64,000 nucleotides of DNA, taken from JAMXLO01 sp963799415. Its GTDB lineage: Bacteria > Pseudomonadota > Alphaproteobacteria > Acetobacterales > Acetobacteraceae. The position numbers were made by a program, and so were the translations under genes. The stretch lies in assembly GCA_963799415.1 (NCBI GenBank), contig CAWCXI010000021.1:36504-100503 (forward strand), read 5' to 3'. Below, in pieces: positions 1-12,696 of this stretch. The notes beneath the pieces were generated by a model. The model was not told where the DNA came from. It saw only the letters and a list, made by a program, of their open reading frames with translations, and searched no databases. Every line of letters begins with the position of its first letter. Position 1 is the stretch's first letter.

Positions 1-113
1 GGATTATTTGCTATTACTTGAATAATACACGAATGCAGGAACTTTCCTTTGCGACGACTTGGCGGACCCAGTCAAACATTGACCTCGCCAGTATCGCGAC
101 CGCACATCGGCAC

Positions 114-1287
114 ATGCGCCTGATCCGCCTGACGCTGACCGACTTCCGCAACTACGCCGCCCTGACCTGGCGCCCGGCGGCACGCATCAGCGTGCTGTTC
201 GGCCCGAACGGCAGCGGCAAGACCAACCTGCTGGAGGCAGTCTCGCTGCTGGTGCCCGGCCGAGGCCTGCGCGGCGCGCGCAACGCCGATCTGCCGCGCC
301 ATGGCGGCGCCGGCGGCTGGGCGGTCGCCGGACGCTTCGCCACGGCGGATGGCGAGGTCGATATCGGCACCGGACCACGCCAGGCCCGGAGCGGTCCTCG
401 GCCAGAACCCGGAATCGTCGCGTGTTCCGCCTCGACGGCGCCACGCCGCGCAGCCAGGCGGAAATCGCCGCCCGCGTCGCCGCGGTCTGGCTCACGCCGC
501 AGATGGACCGGCTGTTCCAGGAGGGCACCTCCGGCCGCCGCCGCTTCCTCGATCGGCTGGTCTGGGCACTGGAGCCCGGCCACGCGCGCGAGGTCGCCGC
601 ATACGATGCCGCCATGGCGCAGCGCAACCGCCTGCTGGCCGACGGCCGCCCGATCCGTCCTGGCTCGCCGGCCTGGAGGACGCCATGGCGCGCCACGCCG
701 TCGCCGCCACCGCGGCGCCGCATGGCCCTGGTGACCCGGATGAACGCCGTGCCGGCGTTTCCGGGCTTCCCGGCGGCCCGCATGACCCTGGCCTGCCCGA
801 TCGCCGAACGCCTGGAGGGCGCGCCGGCGCTCGCCGTCGAGGACTGGCTGCGCGCCAGCCTCGCCGCGGCCCGCAGCCGCGACGCCGCGGCTGGTTCCGC
901 CGCGATCGGCGCGCACCGCGCCGACATGGTGCTGGCCGACGCGGCGACCGGCGCGCCCGCGGCCTCGCCAGCACCGGCGAGCAGAAGGCGCTGCTGATCG
1001 GCGTCATCCTCCGCCACGCCGCGCTGATCGCCGAGGCGCGCGGCTTCGCGCCCCTGCTGCTGCTGGACGAACCGGCGGTGCATCTCGATCCCGACCGCCG
1101 CGCGGCGCTGTTCGCGGCTCTGGCGAAACTGCCGGCGCAGACCCTGATCACCGGCACCGATGCCGAGACATTCCTGCCGCTGGCCGGCATCGCGGAGGGC
1201 CTGCGTGTGCATGGCGGAGAATTGCTGCCGGACAGCATTTTCCGCCGCCGGAATCGACTCGATACCCCTGTGCCCGGAACGCTGTAG
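114..1287 (+). CDS. recF: DNA replication and repair protein RecF (frame-shifted)
   Basis: RecF is an SMC-like ATPase that binds gapped DNA and helps load RecA at stalled replication forks. The start at 114 opens with the typical RecF N-terminus (MRLIRLTLTDFRNY) and a Walker A motif GPNGSGKT near residue 30. The Walker B region (LLLLDEPAVHLD) and the ABC-type signature (STGEQKALL) lie near 1000-1080. Homology moves between frames near 400, 650, 715 and 955, so no single frame covers the gene. The full span gives about 390 residues, normal for RecF. gyrB starts 50 bases downstream, the standard order near bacterial origins. The frame changes are probably sequencing indels, since the protein is otherwise complete. 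Confidence 0.9.
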
Positions 1288-1337
1288 CGGCTATATATTT
1301 AGAGTATCCGAACCAGCTCCTGGAGTCTCCCGTCGGC

Positions 1338-3772
<2,435 letters not shown>

Positions 3773-3828
3773 TAGGTTGAGGGAGCCCAGCTGTGATTTG
3801 GCGTACGGTCTGAGGCTGAGCGCTGATC

Positions 3829-3917
3829 GGCGTCCAACAATGACCCCGGCCGGGTTCCGAAACTTGCAAGAACCTCAGAAGGCTAGGAGCCAATATTGGG
3901 GGTCAATCTTCGGCGCC
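3829..3917. repeat. Inverted repeat, possible insertion-sequence remnant
   Basis: Two 19-base arms, GGCGTCCAACAATGACCCC at 3829-3847 and GGGGTCAATCTTCGGCGCC at 3899-3917, are inverted copies of each other with about 15 of 19 positions matching and 51 bases between them. The pattern 'ggcgtc...tgacccc' resembles sequence I associate with the ends of IS21-type elements. No transposase is present. It sits directly between gyrB and a decayed plasmid-type gene cluster, which fits the scar of a mobile element. The remainder of 3773-4012 shows no gene. Confidence 0.4.
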
Positions 3918-4012
3918 ATAGGGGACGACTGCCGCGCCGAATAACACTGTGGGCCCGTCAAGCTGCGATCGCGCGGACGATTTGCCCGGCAACGCGACGC
4001 TTGAAAAAGCGC

Positions 4013-4390
4013 TTATGGGAGGCAAATCTTCAGGGTCGCATATTGGTAGGTGATACGGCTCAGCCTCGTACGAACTTCCAGATCGAATGCCGTTCTGCGG
4101 TCCCCTGCCGTGGTCGCAGCCTGAATCCGCATCAACGCGTCACCGGAAACCTGGAAACGAGCGAAACCAGGGCAGATCGGGCGCGCCCCCTCGAAAATCT
4201 GCACTAGGTTTTGGGCGATTAGTTCATGCACATACAAGTCCAGCGCGCTGACGCGAAACGCCCATTCCGCGCGCAGCAGTTCATCCGGCTGCAGAGCGAC
4301 TGTGGCTTGAGCGGACACGTAGCAGCCATGTAATGCCGTGAACAGCTCGCAGCGTTGCCAGATCTCGTCGAAATAGATCTTGGGCGTCAT
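4013..4390 (-). pseudogene. HEPN-domain protein, C-terminally truncated
   Basis: This 125-residue frame resembles the N-terminal half of RiboL-PSP-HEPN proteins: a helical segment with RAEWAFRVSALDLYVHELIAQ, then EVRTRLSRITYQ, which in relatives introduces the second half of the domain. HEPN proteins are often ribonucleases of toxin-antitoxin or phage-defence systems and use an R(x4-6)H motif. That motif lies in the missing half, so this copy is probably inactive. Downstream sequence in another frame (SHKRFFKRRVAGQIV) does not supply it. The start lies 6 bases after the ParA-type stop, with GAGG just upstream, so the two were probably co-transcribed. The family call comes from motif memory, not a search. 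Confidence 0.5.
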
Positions 4391-4396
4391 GCCGCC

Positions 4397-5395
4397 TCAC
4401 GTCGTGAGTGCGATAACCCTTTCAGCGCATTTCCGGAATGCGTCCTCGAAAACCATCATGCTGGCCTTGCCTGATCCCAGATGGCACCTTTTCCGACGAT
4501 TTCTGGAGTCAAAGTGTAAACAGGGATTAGATGCTCTTGCGAAAGCGCGATTAGGCTGTTGAAGTCGGCCACCTCCATAATAGGCGTCCACGGATCCAGG
4601 CCGGACTTCGCTCTGGACTCCGCCACGTTCAACAATTCTGCTCTTTCAAGGCTGGGAACAAGTTCTGTTTTCAGTCCGCTGACGAGCTGGTCGATCCAGC
4701 GCTGGAAGGCCGAACTGGCCTTTCCGCTTCGAGGATGATACTTTTGGATAATCGCACCGATGAGGGAGCCCTCGGCAGGAAATGGATAATCCGCTGCCCT
4801 CAGCACATCGATGGAATACGCTGTCTTTGCCCACGCCTTCCACCTCGGCAGTGTCTTCGCCAGCGATGTCAAGGTCATCGATGAGAAAAATCCGGTGCAG
4901 ATGGAACGATGAAATGTCCCGGGGCAATCAGCAGGTTCAGGCACAATGGGGCATCAAGCTCGGGCTATCGGCCGAGCCCGCTGGTATCCGGCCGTTGCGT
5001 CAAACAGACGGCCGCCGCGCATGTTCCGCAGCGCCGGAGAGACTGTCAGCTCCAGCAAGCCAAGGTCGTTTCGTATCGCGAGGCCTCGTCTGGAAGGAGG
5101 AAGATGGTGCCGTGCCAGCCACGTGACCGGATTTCGGGCGCCAGCACCGTTTCGGTCGACGAAGGTGGCGACAGCACGTCTCCTTAGGGTGGCTGCGTCA
5201 CCGCCCGTCTGCAGGCTGATGCCCAACTCAAGGCTCGTCCAGGCAGGTTGCACTGCGGATGAACCGTTCGAATGACCACGGGCTCGTACATGGACCGAGC
5301 ATCCGCCGAGATTGAAGACTGTTGTCGTCTTGGAGGCACCACCCTTGTGATTAAACAGTTTATGATCTTTGCCGCTTGCTTAGGACCATTGGGAA
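4397..5395 (-). pseudogene. ParA/MinD-type partition ATPase, degraded
   Basis: Fragments of one ParA-like ATPase are spread over several frames. Near 5350 is the deviant Walker A of this family (FNHKGGASKTTT). Near 5270, in another frame, is HPQCNL, matching the usual DPQCNLT. From about 4870 to 4560 an unbroken stretch holds FFSSMTLTSLAKTLPRW, YPFPAEGSLIGAIIQKYHPR and DFNSLIALSQEHLIPVYTLT, typical of the C-terminal half. The end (FEDAFRKCAERVIALTT) reads to the stop at 4397. The middle is unreadable and the span is roughly 50 codons shorter than I would expect for the family. Both frame changes and lost sequence point to real decay. Such ATPases segregate plasmids with a small ribbon-helix-helix partner, and one is encoded immediately upstream. 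Confidence 0.65.
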
Positions 5396-5447
5396 AGGCT
5401 GGAAAGGACGCGCTCGTCGGACGGACGTAGGCGATGTTGCGGGCTGT

Positions 5448-6122
5448 TCATTCAAACAGGTCCACAAGGCCTGACGCGTGGAAATAGGTCGCGTCTCGCC
5501 ATTGCTCGACGAGGTCCGGCTGGTAGCACCATTTCAGGAGGGGTGAAATATGCGCCGCAGTCCGTGTCGAAATTCTTTCCCTTATTTTTTCCCTGATGTC
5601 GTCCCAAATCTCGTCCTTGGTCTTTGACCTTTGAGCAGCCTCGGAATCCGCATCTTCTATCCGAGCTTCCACGCTCTTCACTCGTCTTTCGACGAACGCG
5701 ACCTTTCCTCCCCAAAGGTCCAACGTTGTGGGAATGACGTCTTCGCGCTTCTCGCGTGCGCCCGCGCTCTCGATTTCCTCGGCAAGATTGCGCCAGTCGG
5801 GCGCTTCATTCACCGACTTGCCGGCCGCCATGCGCCGCAGCAGATCCGTTTGCCGCTCGGTCCATTGCAGAAAGTCCGTGTCGTAGAGGTTGCTCATGCC
5901 GAACTCCTGTGCGAGCCGATCGACCAGCCACATGGTCATCAACGCCGATCGGCTGACGTGCCGGCGCTCGGCGGCCGCGTCGAGCTTGTCCACCAGGGCT
6001 GGCGCGATGGTGAAGGTGATCTGCGTCTTGCTGCCACGCTGCCAGCGGGTGTGCTTGGCCTCCGGGGCGCCCGCTATGAATGCCTCGGCGTCGGGCGGTT
6101 TGGCGCGCTTCGTAATCGCCAT
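5448..6122 (-). CDS. Ribbon-helix-helix protein fused to a DUF29 domain
   Basis: The first ~70 residues (QITFTIAPALVDKLDAAAERRHVSRSALMTMWLVDRL) form a CopG-like ribbon-helix-helix DNA-binding domain of the kind encoded next to plasmid ParA genes. From residue ~76 the protein becomes DUF29 (MSNLYDTDFLQWTERQTDLL, DWRNLAEEIESAGAREKRE, then HISPLLKWCYQPD). About 65 residues, partly coiled-coil-like (ERRVKSVEARIEDADSEA), separate the two conserved DUF29 blocks. An AGGAG sits seven bases before an internal ATG at 5897, where DUF29 homology begins, so the DUF29 part may have its own start and the fusion may result from loss of a stop. DUF29 function is unknown. The gene precedes the degraded ParA gene. 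Confidence 0.7.
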   Translation of the reverse strand: MAITKRAKPPDAEAFIAGAPEAKHTRWQRGSKTQITFTIAPALVDKLDAAAERRHVSRSALMTMWLVDRLAQEFGMSNLYDTDFLQWTERQTDLLRRMAAGKSVNEAPDWRNLAEEIESAGAREKREDVIPTTLDLWGGKVAFVERRVKSVEARIEDADSEAAQRSKTKDEIWDDIREKIRERISTRTAAHISPLLKWCYQPDLVEQWRDATYFHASGLVDLFE

Positions 6123-6549
6123 CGCGGCAATCCTCCATTGATTACAACCTTAGGTGCAATGATAGCACCTTGCAGAGCAAGGCGGCCAGTTCAGCGCTGG
6201 CCGTGGGACCAGGCGGCACCAGTTCATCGACGGACAACTCCTGCCAGGTCGCATTGGCGAAGCCTTGCGGCGCCCGATCGGCGCGTCGAGCAGCGTCAGT
6301 TGCGGGAAATTGGCGGGAGCAGCCGCGGCGTCGGCATTGTCGTTCGACGTGCCTGGATCGACTGCGTTCCAGTCCGGCAGGTCGTCCGGATCGATTGAAG
6401 CGCTGGAACGTCTGCGGCCAGGGCTGGCGATCGTGGTTGCGAAATCTTGCGGGTCAGAGCAACCGGACAGCTTCTGCTGTGCGACGCTAACGGAAACACA
6501 ACACTTGCAGGCGACAGTGTCAGCATCAACATGCTGGCAGGAGGCCTTC
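6123..6549. other. Intergenic stretch with a possible broken reading frame
   Basis: No intact gene is evident. On the minus strand a frame from about 6490 to 6250 (containing DDLPDWNAVDPGTSNDN and NFPQLTLLDAPIGRR) seems to continue after a one-base shift as FANATWQELSVDELVPPG and ends at a stop near 6142. The amino-acid composition looks protein-like, but I recognise no family. It may be the eroded tail of another gene of the 3.8-6.1 kb accessory patch. Confidence 0.25.
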
Positions 6550-6783
6550 ATGAGCGGCTCAGTCATATCCGGCTATCCGGCAGCACCGCTGGCCGATCAA
6601 ACTTGGATCAATTTAGCACGGGCGAGACAAAGTGAGGCGGCTTCCCAACTGACTATGGACAGACTGCGCGGTGAGGGGGGCGCCATCAACATCGATCAGC
6701 AGGCTCTTGCGCAAGCCGGTGCCGCAGCGCAAGCGGCGGACGGCGGCGCGACGCTAAGTAGCGGCCTCTGCATCATGGCGTAA
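6550..6783 (+). CDS. Small hypothetical protein
   Basis: A 77-residue frame starts at an ATG preceded by a good ribosome-binding site (GGCAGGAGG, about five bases upstream). The product is Ala/Gln-rich in its second half (QQALAQAGAAAQAADGG), with no membrane segment or recognisable domain. The frame is also open upstream to 6265, but the Shine-Dalgarno sequence supports 6550. It lies alone between the decayed accessory patch and the monooxygenase gene. Whether it is a true gene is uncertain. Confidence 0.35.
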   Translation: MSGSVISGYPAAPLADQTWINLARARQSEAASQLTMDRLRGEGGAINIDQQALAQAGAAAQAADGGATLSSGLCIMA

Positions 6784-6958
6784 ATATCGCATAGCGTCCT
6801 TTGCGCTGATCCCACACTAACTCTGACGGATCGACGAACCATCACCGAATTGCGCCGCCCGCCAGAGACGGCGCAATCGATCTGCATCGCCCGCCGCTTG
6901 TCGCGTCTCCGCCGTCGTGGCTATGTCTCGACCGACGCGGCAGTGACAGGGAAGCGCC

Positions 6959-8294
6959 ATGCCAGGGGACGCGACGCGCCAGCTCCACCTCAACCTCTTC
7001 ATCCACGGCCGCGGCCATCATGAAGCCGCATGGCGCCATCCGTCCGCCTCGCCGCTGCCGCTGACCGACATCCGCTACTACACTGACCTCGCGCGCAAGG
7101 CCGAAGCCGGACTGTTCGATTCCGTCTTCCTGGCCGACACGCTCGCGGTCGGCGACGACGTGGCACGCGCGCCGCGCACCTGGCTGGAGCCCATCACCAC
7201 ACTCGCCGCTCTGGCCGGCGCGACCACCCGGATCGGCCTGATCGCCACCTGCTCCACCACCTACACCGAGCCGTTCAACCTGGCGCGGCAGTTCGCCTCG
7301 CTCGACCACATCACCGGCGGCCGCGTCGGCTGGAATATCGTGACCACGTGGCTCGCGACGGCATCCGGCAACTACGGCGGACAAGGCCCGTTGGACCACG
7401 CCGACCGCTACGAGCGCGCCGAGGAATACATGCGCGTGGTGACCGGGCTGTGGGACAGCTGGTCGGACGACGCGGTGCTCGATGACCGCGCCGGCGGTCA
7501 GTATGCGCGCCCCAGCGGCATCCGTGCCCTGCGCCACGCCGGGCCGCACTACCAGGTGACCGGGCCGCTCAACCTGCCGCGCGGTCCGCAGGGGCGGCCG
7601 GTCTTCGTCCAGGCCGGCTCGTCCGAGACCGGCCGCCGCTTCGCCGCACGGCATGCCGAGGCGGTGTTCACCGCCCAGATGGAGAAGGCAACGGCGCGGG
7701 ACTTCTACGCCGACCTGAAGACGGCTCGCCGCCGAGGCAGGCCGCGCGCCGGAGCAGGTGCTGATCCTGCCAGGGCTGAGCCCGGTGATCGGCTCCACCG
7801 AAGCCGAGGCACAGCGCCTGGCGCGCGAGCTGAACGATCTGAGCGACCTCGAGGTGGGGCGCAAGCGGCTGTCCGGCCGGTTCGGCGGGCACGATTTCTC
7901 GCACCTCCGGCTCGACGCGCCGTTGACGCCCGAGGACTTCCCCGACCCCGCCACCGTGGAAGCGGCACGCAGCCGCACCGAGGTGATCATCGGCCTGGTG
8001 CGTCGCGAGAAGCCGACCTTACGGCAGTTGCTCGGCTATCTCGCCGGCGCGCGCGGCCATTTCGTGACCGCCGGCACGCCGGAACAGATCGCCGACCTGA
8101 TCGAGGACTGGTTCCACGACGGCGCAGCGGACGGCTTCAATCTGATGCCGCCGATCTTGCCGTCGATGCTGGAGGTGTTCGTCGCCGAAGTGGTGCCACT
8201 GCTGCAGCGGCGCGGCCTGTTTCGCACCGCCTACACCGGCCAGACCCTCAGGGCGCATTACGGGCTGCCCCGACCGGACGTGCGCTTCCTTTGA
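6959..8294 (+). CDS. FMN-dependent monooxygenase, NtaA/SnaA/DszA type (one frameshift)
   Basis: This is a bacterial-luciferase-fold flavin monooxygenase of the nitrilotriacetate/pristinamycin/dibenzothiophene group, which oxidises small organic substrates with FMNH2 from a separate reductase. Family landmarks are HLNLFIHGRGHHEAAWRHP at the start, FDSVFLADTLA, EPITTLAALA, GRVGWNIVTT, HAGPHYQVTGPLN, PVFVQAGSSETGRRFAA, and ILPGLSPVIGST plus DGFNLMPPILP in the second half. Homology changes frame once near 7728, where removing one base restores the join; the total of about 445 residues is normal. The substrate cannot be read from sequence. It stands alone, without a nearby reductase or transporter. 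Confidence 0.82.
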
Positions 8295-8379
8295 TAAACG
8301 GCCGCAAACATCGACTCACCGGACCACGCATCGTCGGCCGCTTTACCCGACCTTAAACCGGTTGGCGTCTGATGGCGCC

Positions 8380-8936
8380 ATGTCCGCCAGCTCGCGCCTC
8401 GAAGAGCTCGTACGTACCGCCGTCCGCGCGGAAGTCGACGACCTTCGCCGCTTCGTCGATCGCCGCATCGCCGAATTGAGCATGGAAATCCATGCCACCG
8501 TCCAGCTCGTCGACTACAGCGAGACGAATCTGTCAGCCAGGCTCGCCGGCATCCACGACCAGATCGCCAGAGGTGCTCGCCCCGCCGGTCGCAGCAACCC
8601 ACAACAGCGGCGTCGAACTGGAGGCTGTGGTTCAGGCCACCGAGAATGCCGCCAACCAGATCATGGAAGCGGCCGAGGCCATCGGCACTTGGCTCCAGGC
8701 GGCGGCGATCCGGCTTCGCTGCCGGCCGTGACGCAGCAGGTCAACGCGATCTTCGAGGCCTGCACCTTCCAGGACCTGACCGGCCAGCGCGTTCGCCGCG
8801 CCATCGAGCACCTGCAGCAGGTCGAGACCATGCTGTCCGGCATGGTGCACGGGCAGCCCGTCGAACAACATGCCGGCCCGCCCGCCGGATCTCGAGCAGA
8901 CCGATATCGACAGCCTGTTCACCTAGACCGGCCGCA
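8380..8936 (+). CDS. cheZ: CheZ-like chemotaxis phosphatase (frame-shifted)
   Basis: CheZ proteins dephosphorylate the response regulator CheY. The signature is near 8760: IFEACTFQDLTGQRV, with the preceding helix ATENAANQIMEAAEAI. The gene ends with LEQTDIDSLFT and a TAG at 8934-8936, a typical acidic CheZ tail. The ATG at 8380 is used; a TTG at 8362 lies in the same frame. Frame changes occur near 8575, 8715 and 8870. About 185 residues in total. No other chemotaxis gene is in the window, so its CheY partner must be elsewhere. The hybrid kinase downstream is separately promoted and not obviously related. Confidence 0.72.
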
Positions 8937-8944
8937 GCGATACG

Positions 8945-8973
8945 TTGCATATTCGACCCGTTCGGTTTATTAA
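8945..8973 (+). promoter_or_regulatory. Predicted sigma-70-type promoter
   Basis: TTGCAT at 8945-8950 and TATTAA at 8968-8973 are separated by exactly 17 bases, in a locally AT-rich gap between the CheZ-like gene and the hybrid kinase gene. It would drive transcription of the kinase, about 80 bases downstream. This is pattern matching only. Confidence 0.4.
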
Positions 8974-9055
8974 ACAATATGGCCAGGAACCGGCGATATA
9001 TGCCAGGCTATGGCAAATCTCGTTCCGGTAATCACGGTGCCGTGAGCGGGCCGCT

Positions 9056-11066
9056 GTGAGTCGCGCGACCGTGAGCATCTGCAGTAGATTCACCCCCGTG
9101 TCACCCGGATTTACCACTCTGTCGGCCGATGCCCAGGCCATCCTGGAAAGCATGAGCGACGCCTTCTACGCGCTCGATGGCGACTGGCGCTTCGTCTACG
9201 CCAATCGGCGGGCCCTGGCATTCTGGAACACAACGGCGGACGACGTCATCGGCCAGGTCATCTGGCAGCGCTTTCCGCAGATGGTCGGCACGCTGAACGA
9301 GCAGGTGCTGCGTCGTGTCCGCGACGAACAGCGGATGCTCACCTTCGAGGCGCCATCGCCGACGACGGGGATCTGGGTCTCGGTCAACGTCGGTCCGTCC
9401 GGCGACGGCGTCACGGTGTACTGGCGCGACATCAGCCAACGCATCGAAGCCGAGAACGCACTTCGTCAGCTTCGCCGGGAAGCTGGAGCGCGAGGTTGCC
9501 GACCGCACCCGCGTCTTGCACGAAGTGGTCGACGAGTTGCGCCGGTCGCGCGCACGCTACAGCGCGATCTTCGAGCACTCGCCGGTCGATCTCGTCGTCC
9601 AGGCCGTCCAGCCGGATGGCCAGCGTCGTCTGCGAGGATGCCAATCCAGCCTGGGAACGCCATTCGGGCTATCCGCGCGACTTCGTGGTCGGCAGGTCGT
9701 TGGAAGAGATCCTGCCGCCCGAGCAGGCGGAAGTCGCCAGCATCCAGTACCGTCGCGCGATCGAGACCAGGCAGCCAGTGGAATACGAATACACCGTCGA
9801 GTTCCCCGTCGGCGAGGTATCGCGTCGGTCGTTTCTGGTGCCCTTGCCGGGCGACAGCGGCGCAGGTCGAGCATGTGCTGCTTCACCGCCGTCGACATGA
9901 CCGAGATGCGGCGCGTCGAGGCGCAGTTGCGCCAGGCACAGAAGATGGAGGCGATCGGCCAGCTCACCGGCGGCATCGCTCACGACTTCAACAATCTGCT
10001 CACCGCGGTCATCGGCAATCTCGAACTGCTGCAAAGTCGCCTGACCGACGCGCGTTCGTCGTCCCTGGTCGATGCCGCGATGCGCTCGGCATTGCGCGGT
10101 GGCCAATGCTCACCCAGCAGTTGCTGGCCTATGCGCGCCGCAGAACCTGTCCGCCCCGCCCGGTCGACGTGAACGCGGTGATCAACGGCATGAGCGATCT
10201 GCTCCAGCGCAGCCTGGGCGGGCTGGTGCAGGTGGAAACCGGTTGGCTCCCGACACGTGGCCGGCCACGAGTGATCCGACACAGCTCGAACTGGTCGTGC
10301 TGAACCTGGCCATCAACGCCCGCGACGCGATGCCGAAGGCGGGCGAACTGCGCATCGTGACCAGCAATGTGATCCTTCCGATGTCGCCGGGATGGATGCA
10401 GCTCGATCCAGGCGACTATGTGTGCGATCGCGGTGATCGACACCGGCGATCGGCATGACACGCGAGGTCCATGGAGCGCGCATTCGAGCCGTTCTTCACC
10501 ACCAAGGAGATCGGCAAGGGCAGCGGCCTCGGGCTCGCGCAGGTTTATGGCGTGGCCACACAGTTCGGCGGCACCGTCCGGATCGCAAGCGAACCCGGCG
10601 TCGGCACGACAGTGCAGATATTGCTGCCACGTGCCTTGGAAGAGCAGGACGCAGTCGCAGCCTCCGAGCCGCATGCGGCCGACACGCAAGGTGACGGCGG
10701 CACCGTCCTTGTGGTGGACGACGATGCCGAGGTGCGCGACCTCGCGGCGATCTTCCTGCGCGAAGCAGGCTATGCCGTCAGGGAGGCCGGCAGCGGGCCG
10801 GAAGCGCGCGATATCGTTTCGACCAGACCCGATCTCGCTCGCACTCGTCGATTACGCAATGCCGATGATGTCAGGCTACGAGTTCGTACGCGTGGCGCGT
10901 CAGAGCCAGCCAAATCTGCCGGTGGTCTACGTGACCGGTGCCGTCGATGCATCTGGAACCGGGCAGATTGCCGCCGGGTGATCCCATTCTCATGAAGCCC
11001 TATTCGCGCGCGTCCTTGCTGAAGATCGTCCGCGAGCGGGCGTTGCCGACGCTGGCATCGGCGTAG
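9056..11066 (+). CDS. Hybrid PAS sensor histidine kinase with C-terminal receiver (heavily frame-shifted)
   Basis: Domains in order are: PAS (ILESMSDAFYALDGDWRFVYAN), a coiled-coil linker, a second PAS (FEHSPVDLVVQA ... ANPAWERHSGYP), HisKA with the phospho-accepting H box GGIAHDFNNLL near 9975, HATPase with N box NLAINARDAM near 10315 and GSGLGLAQVYG near 10525, and a receiver domain (VVDDDAEVRD, phospho-acceptor in LVDYAMPMMSG, MKPYS). Both histidine and aspartate phospho-sites are present. Homology crosses frames about nine or ten times, the worst case in the window, although every domain is recognisable, so the underlying gene is probably intact. The GTG at 9056 is the first start; later GTGs are possible. 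The signal sensed is unknown. Confidence 0.8.
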
Positions 11067-11067
11067 G

Positions 11068-12573
11068 TCACAGCGGCAGCCGGCCCTGGCGCTCCGGCCG
11101 ATCGGCCGTCGCGCCCACCTCGCCGTCGGCAAAGCGCAGCCGGAGCCGCGCACCCGGCGCCACCTGGGCCGCGCTGGTCAGCGGATGGCCGGCGGCATCC
11201 GACACCACCGCATAGCCACGTTGCAGCACCGCCAGCGGCGACACCGATTCAAGCCGCGCCGCCGTCGCCCTCCAGCCGCGCCCGCGTCTCACGCAACAGC
11301 GCGCGCAGCGGCACATCGGACAGCCGCCCCAGCGTGCGGCCGGCGCGGCCGTGGATGGTGGACACCGCGTGTCGCAGGCCGCCAATCAGCTTCTGCCCGC
11401 ACAGATCGAGCGCCGCGTGCCGCCGCGCCACGACATTGGGCAGCGCGACGATCAGCCGCACACCACGCTCCTGCACCCGCTCGCGACAAGCGGCGAGCAT
11501 TGCCGGCAGATCGGGCAGTCGCCGCACCGCGGCATCGAGCGACGCGCGCCGTTTGTGCAGCAGGTTCGGCAGGCGAGCACCAGCCGTTCGGCGCGATCGT
11601 CCAGCCGCTGCCGCGCGCCCGCCGAGCAGCGCGGGGAGGTCGGGCAGCCCGCGTTCCGCCCGCGACAGTCGCAGCCGCCGCTCCTGCGCCAGCCGGTTCA
11701 GCCCGCCGATCAGTCGCGCCGCCTTGTGCTCCAGGTCGGCGACAAGGTCTACGCGCATGCGGCACCGCAAGCTCCGCGGCCGCGGTCGGGGTCGGCGCGC
11801 GCCGATCGGCGACGAAGTCGATCAAGGTGGTGTCCGTCTCGTGCCCCACCGCGGAGATCAACGGAATGCGGCAGGCAGCAACTGCACGCACGACGGCTTC
11901 GTCGTTGAACACCATCAGGTCTTCCAGGCTGCCGCCGCCGCGCGCGACGATCAGCACGTCGGGCCGCGGCACGACGCGCGCAGAAACCGTCGATTGCGGC
12001 GGCAATGCGTTCCGCCGCACTTTCGCCCTGCACCGGCACCGGCCACAGCAGCACGTGACGCGGGAAACGCCGCGCGATCGTCGTGCGGATGTCCTGGATC
12101 ACCGCGCCGCGCTCGGAACTGGTCACCACGCCGACCACCGTGGGCAGCACCGGCAGCGGCTTCTTGCGATCGGCGTCGAACAGCCCCTCGGCCGCGAGCC
12201 GCATCCGCAGCATCTCGATCCGTGCCAGCAGCGCGCCGGCGCCGGCATACTCCATCCGCTCGGTGATGAGCTGATACGACGAACGTTCGGCGTACGCCGA
12301 GATGCGGCCGGTGGCGATGATCTCGACGCCGTTCTCCGGCACCATGCCCAGCCGCCCGACCGCCGACTTCCATACGACACCGGCGATCTTGGCGCCCTCG
12401 TCCTTCAGCGAGAAGTAAATGTGCCCTGAAGGATAGCGCTTCAGTTCGGTGATCTCGCCTCGCACCCGCACCCGCCCGAAGTTGCCTTCCAGCGTGCGCT
12501 TCACCGCGCCGGAGATCTCCGAGACGGTGTATTCAGGGACGTTGGATACGCTCGATGCGGGCAGGTCGTTCAT
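11068..12573 (-). CDS. xseA: Exodeoxyribonuclease VII large subunit (frame-shifted)
   Basis: XseA is the large subunit of exonuclease VII, which degrades single-stranded DNA into acid-soluble oligonucleotides. The N-terminal OB-fold is intact (EYTVSEISGAVKRTLE, VRGEITELKRYPSGHIYFSLKD). Catalytic-core motifs follow in other frames: DVLIVARGGGSLEDLMVFNDE and ISAVGHETDTTLIDFVADRRAPTPTAAAE. A coiled-coil region and the C-terminal SPLAVLQRGYAVV come after. Frame changes lie near 11980, 11755 and 11260. The start at 12573 gives the usual length of about 500 residues. xseB is not in the window. Confidence 0.9.
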
Positions 12574-12696
12574 GCCGGGAGATTAGGCGATCGCGCCACA
12601 TCCGGCGAGCGCAGTGCAATGTTGATCGCCAGCTGAGTGGCCTGCGCTATCCACCTGCGGGAATGGGCGACCAGTCCGGAGTTTCGCTGGTGCCGC

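Noticed and set aside
3896..4207. Plus-strand frame of ~100 residues
   Set aside because: It is the shadow of the HEPN remnant, with high Arg content, no ribosome-binding site and no family resemblance.
9056..11066. Hybrid kinase as a genuine pseudogene
   Set aside because: All domains and both phospho-sites remain in order without missing sequence, and neighbouring genes expected to be essential carry the same type of frame change, so sequence error is the simpler reading.
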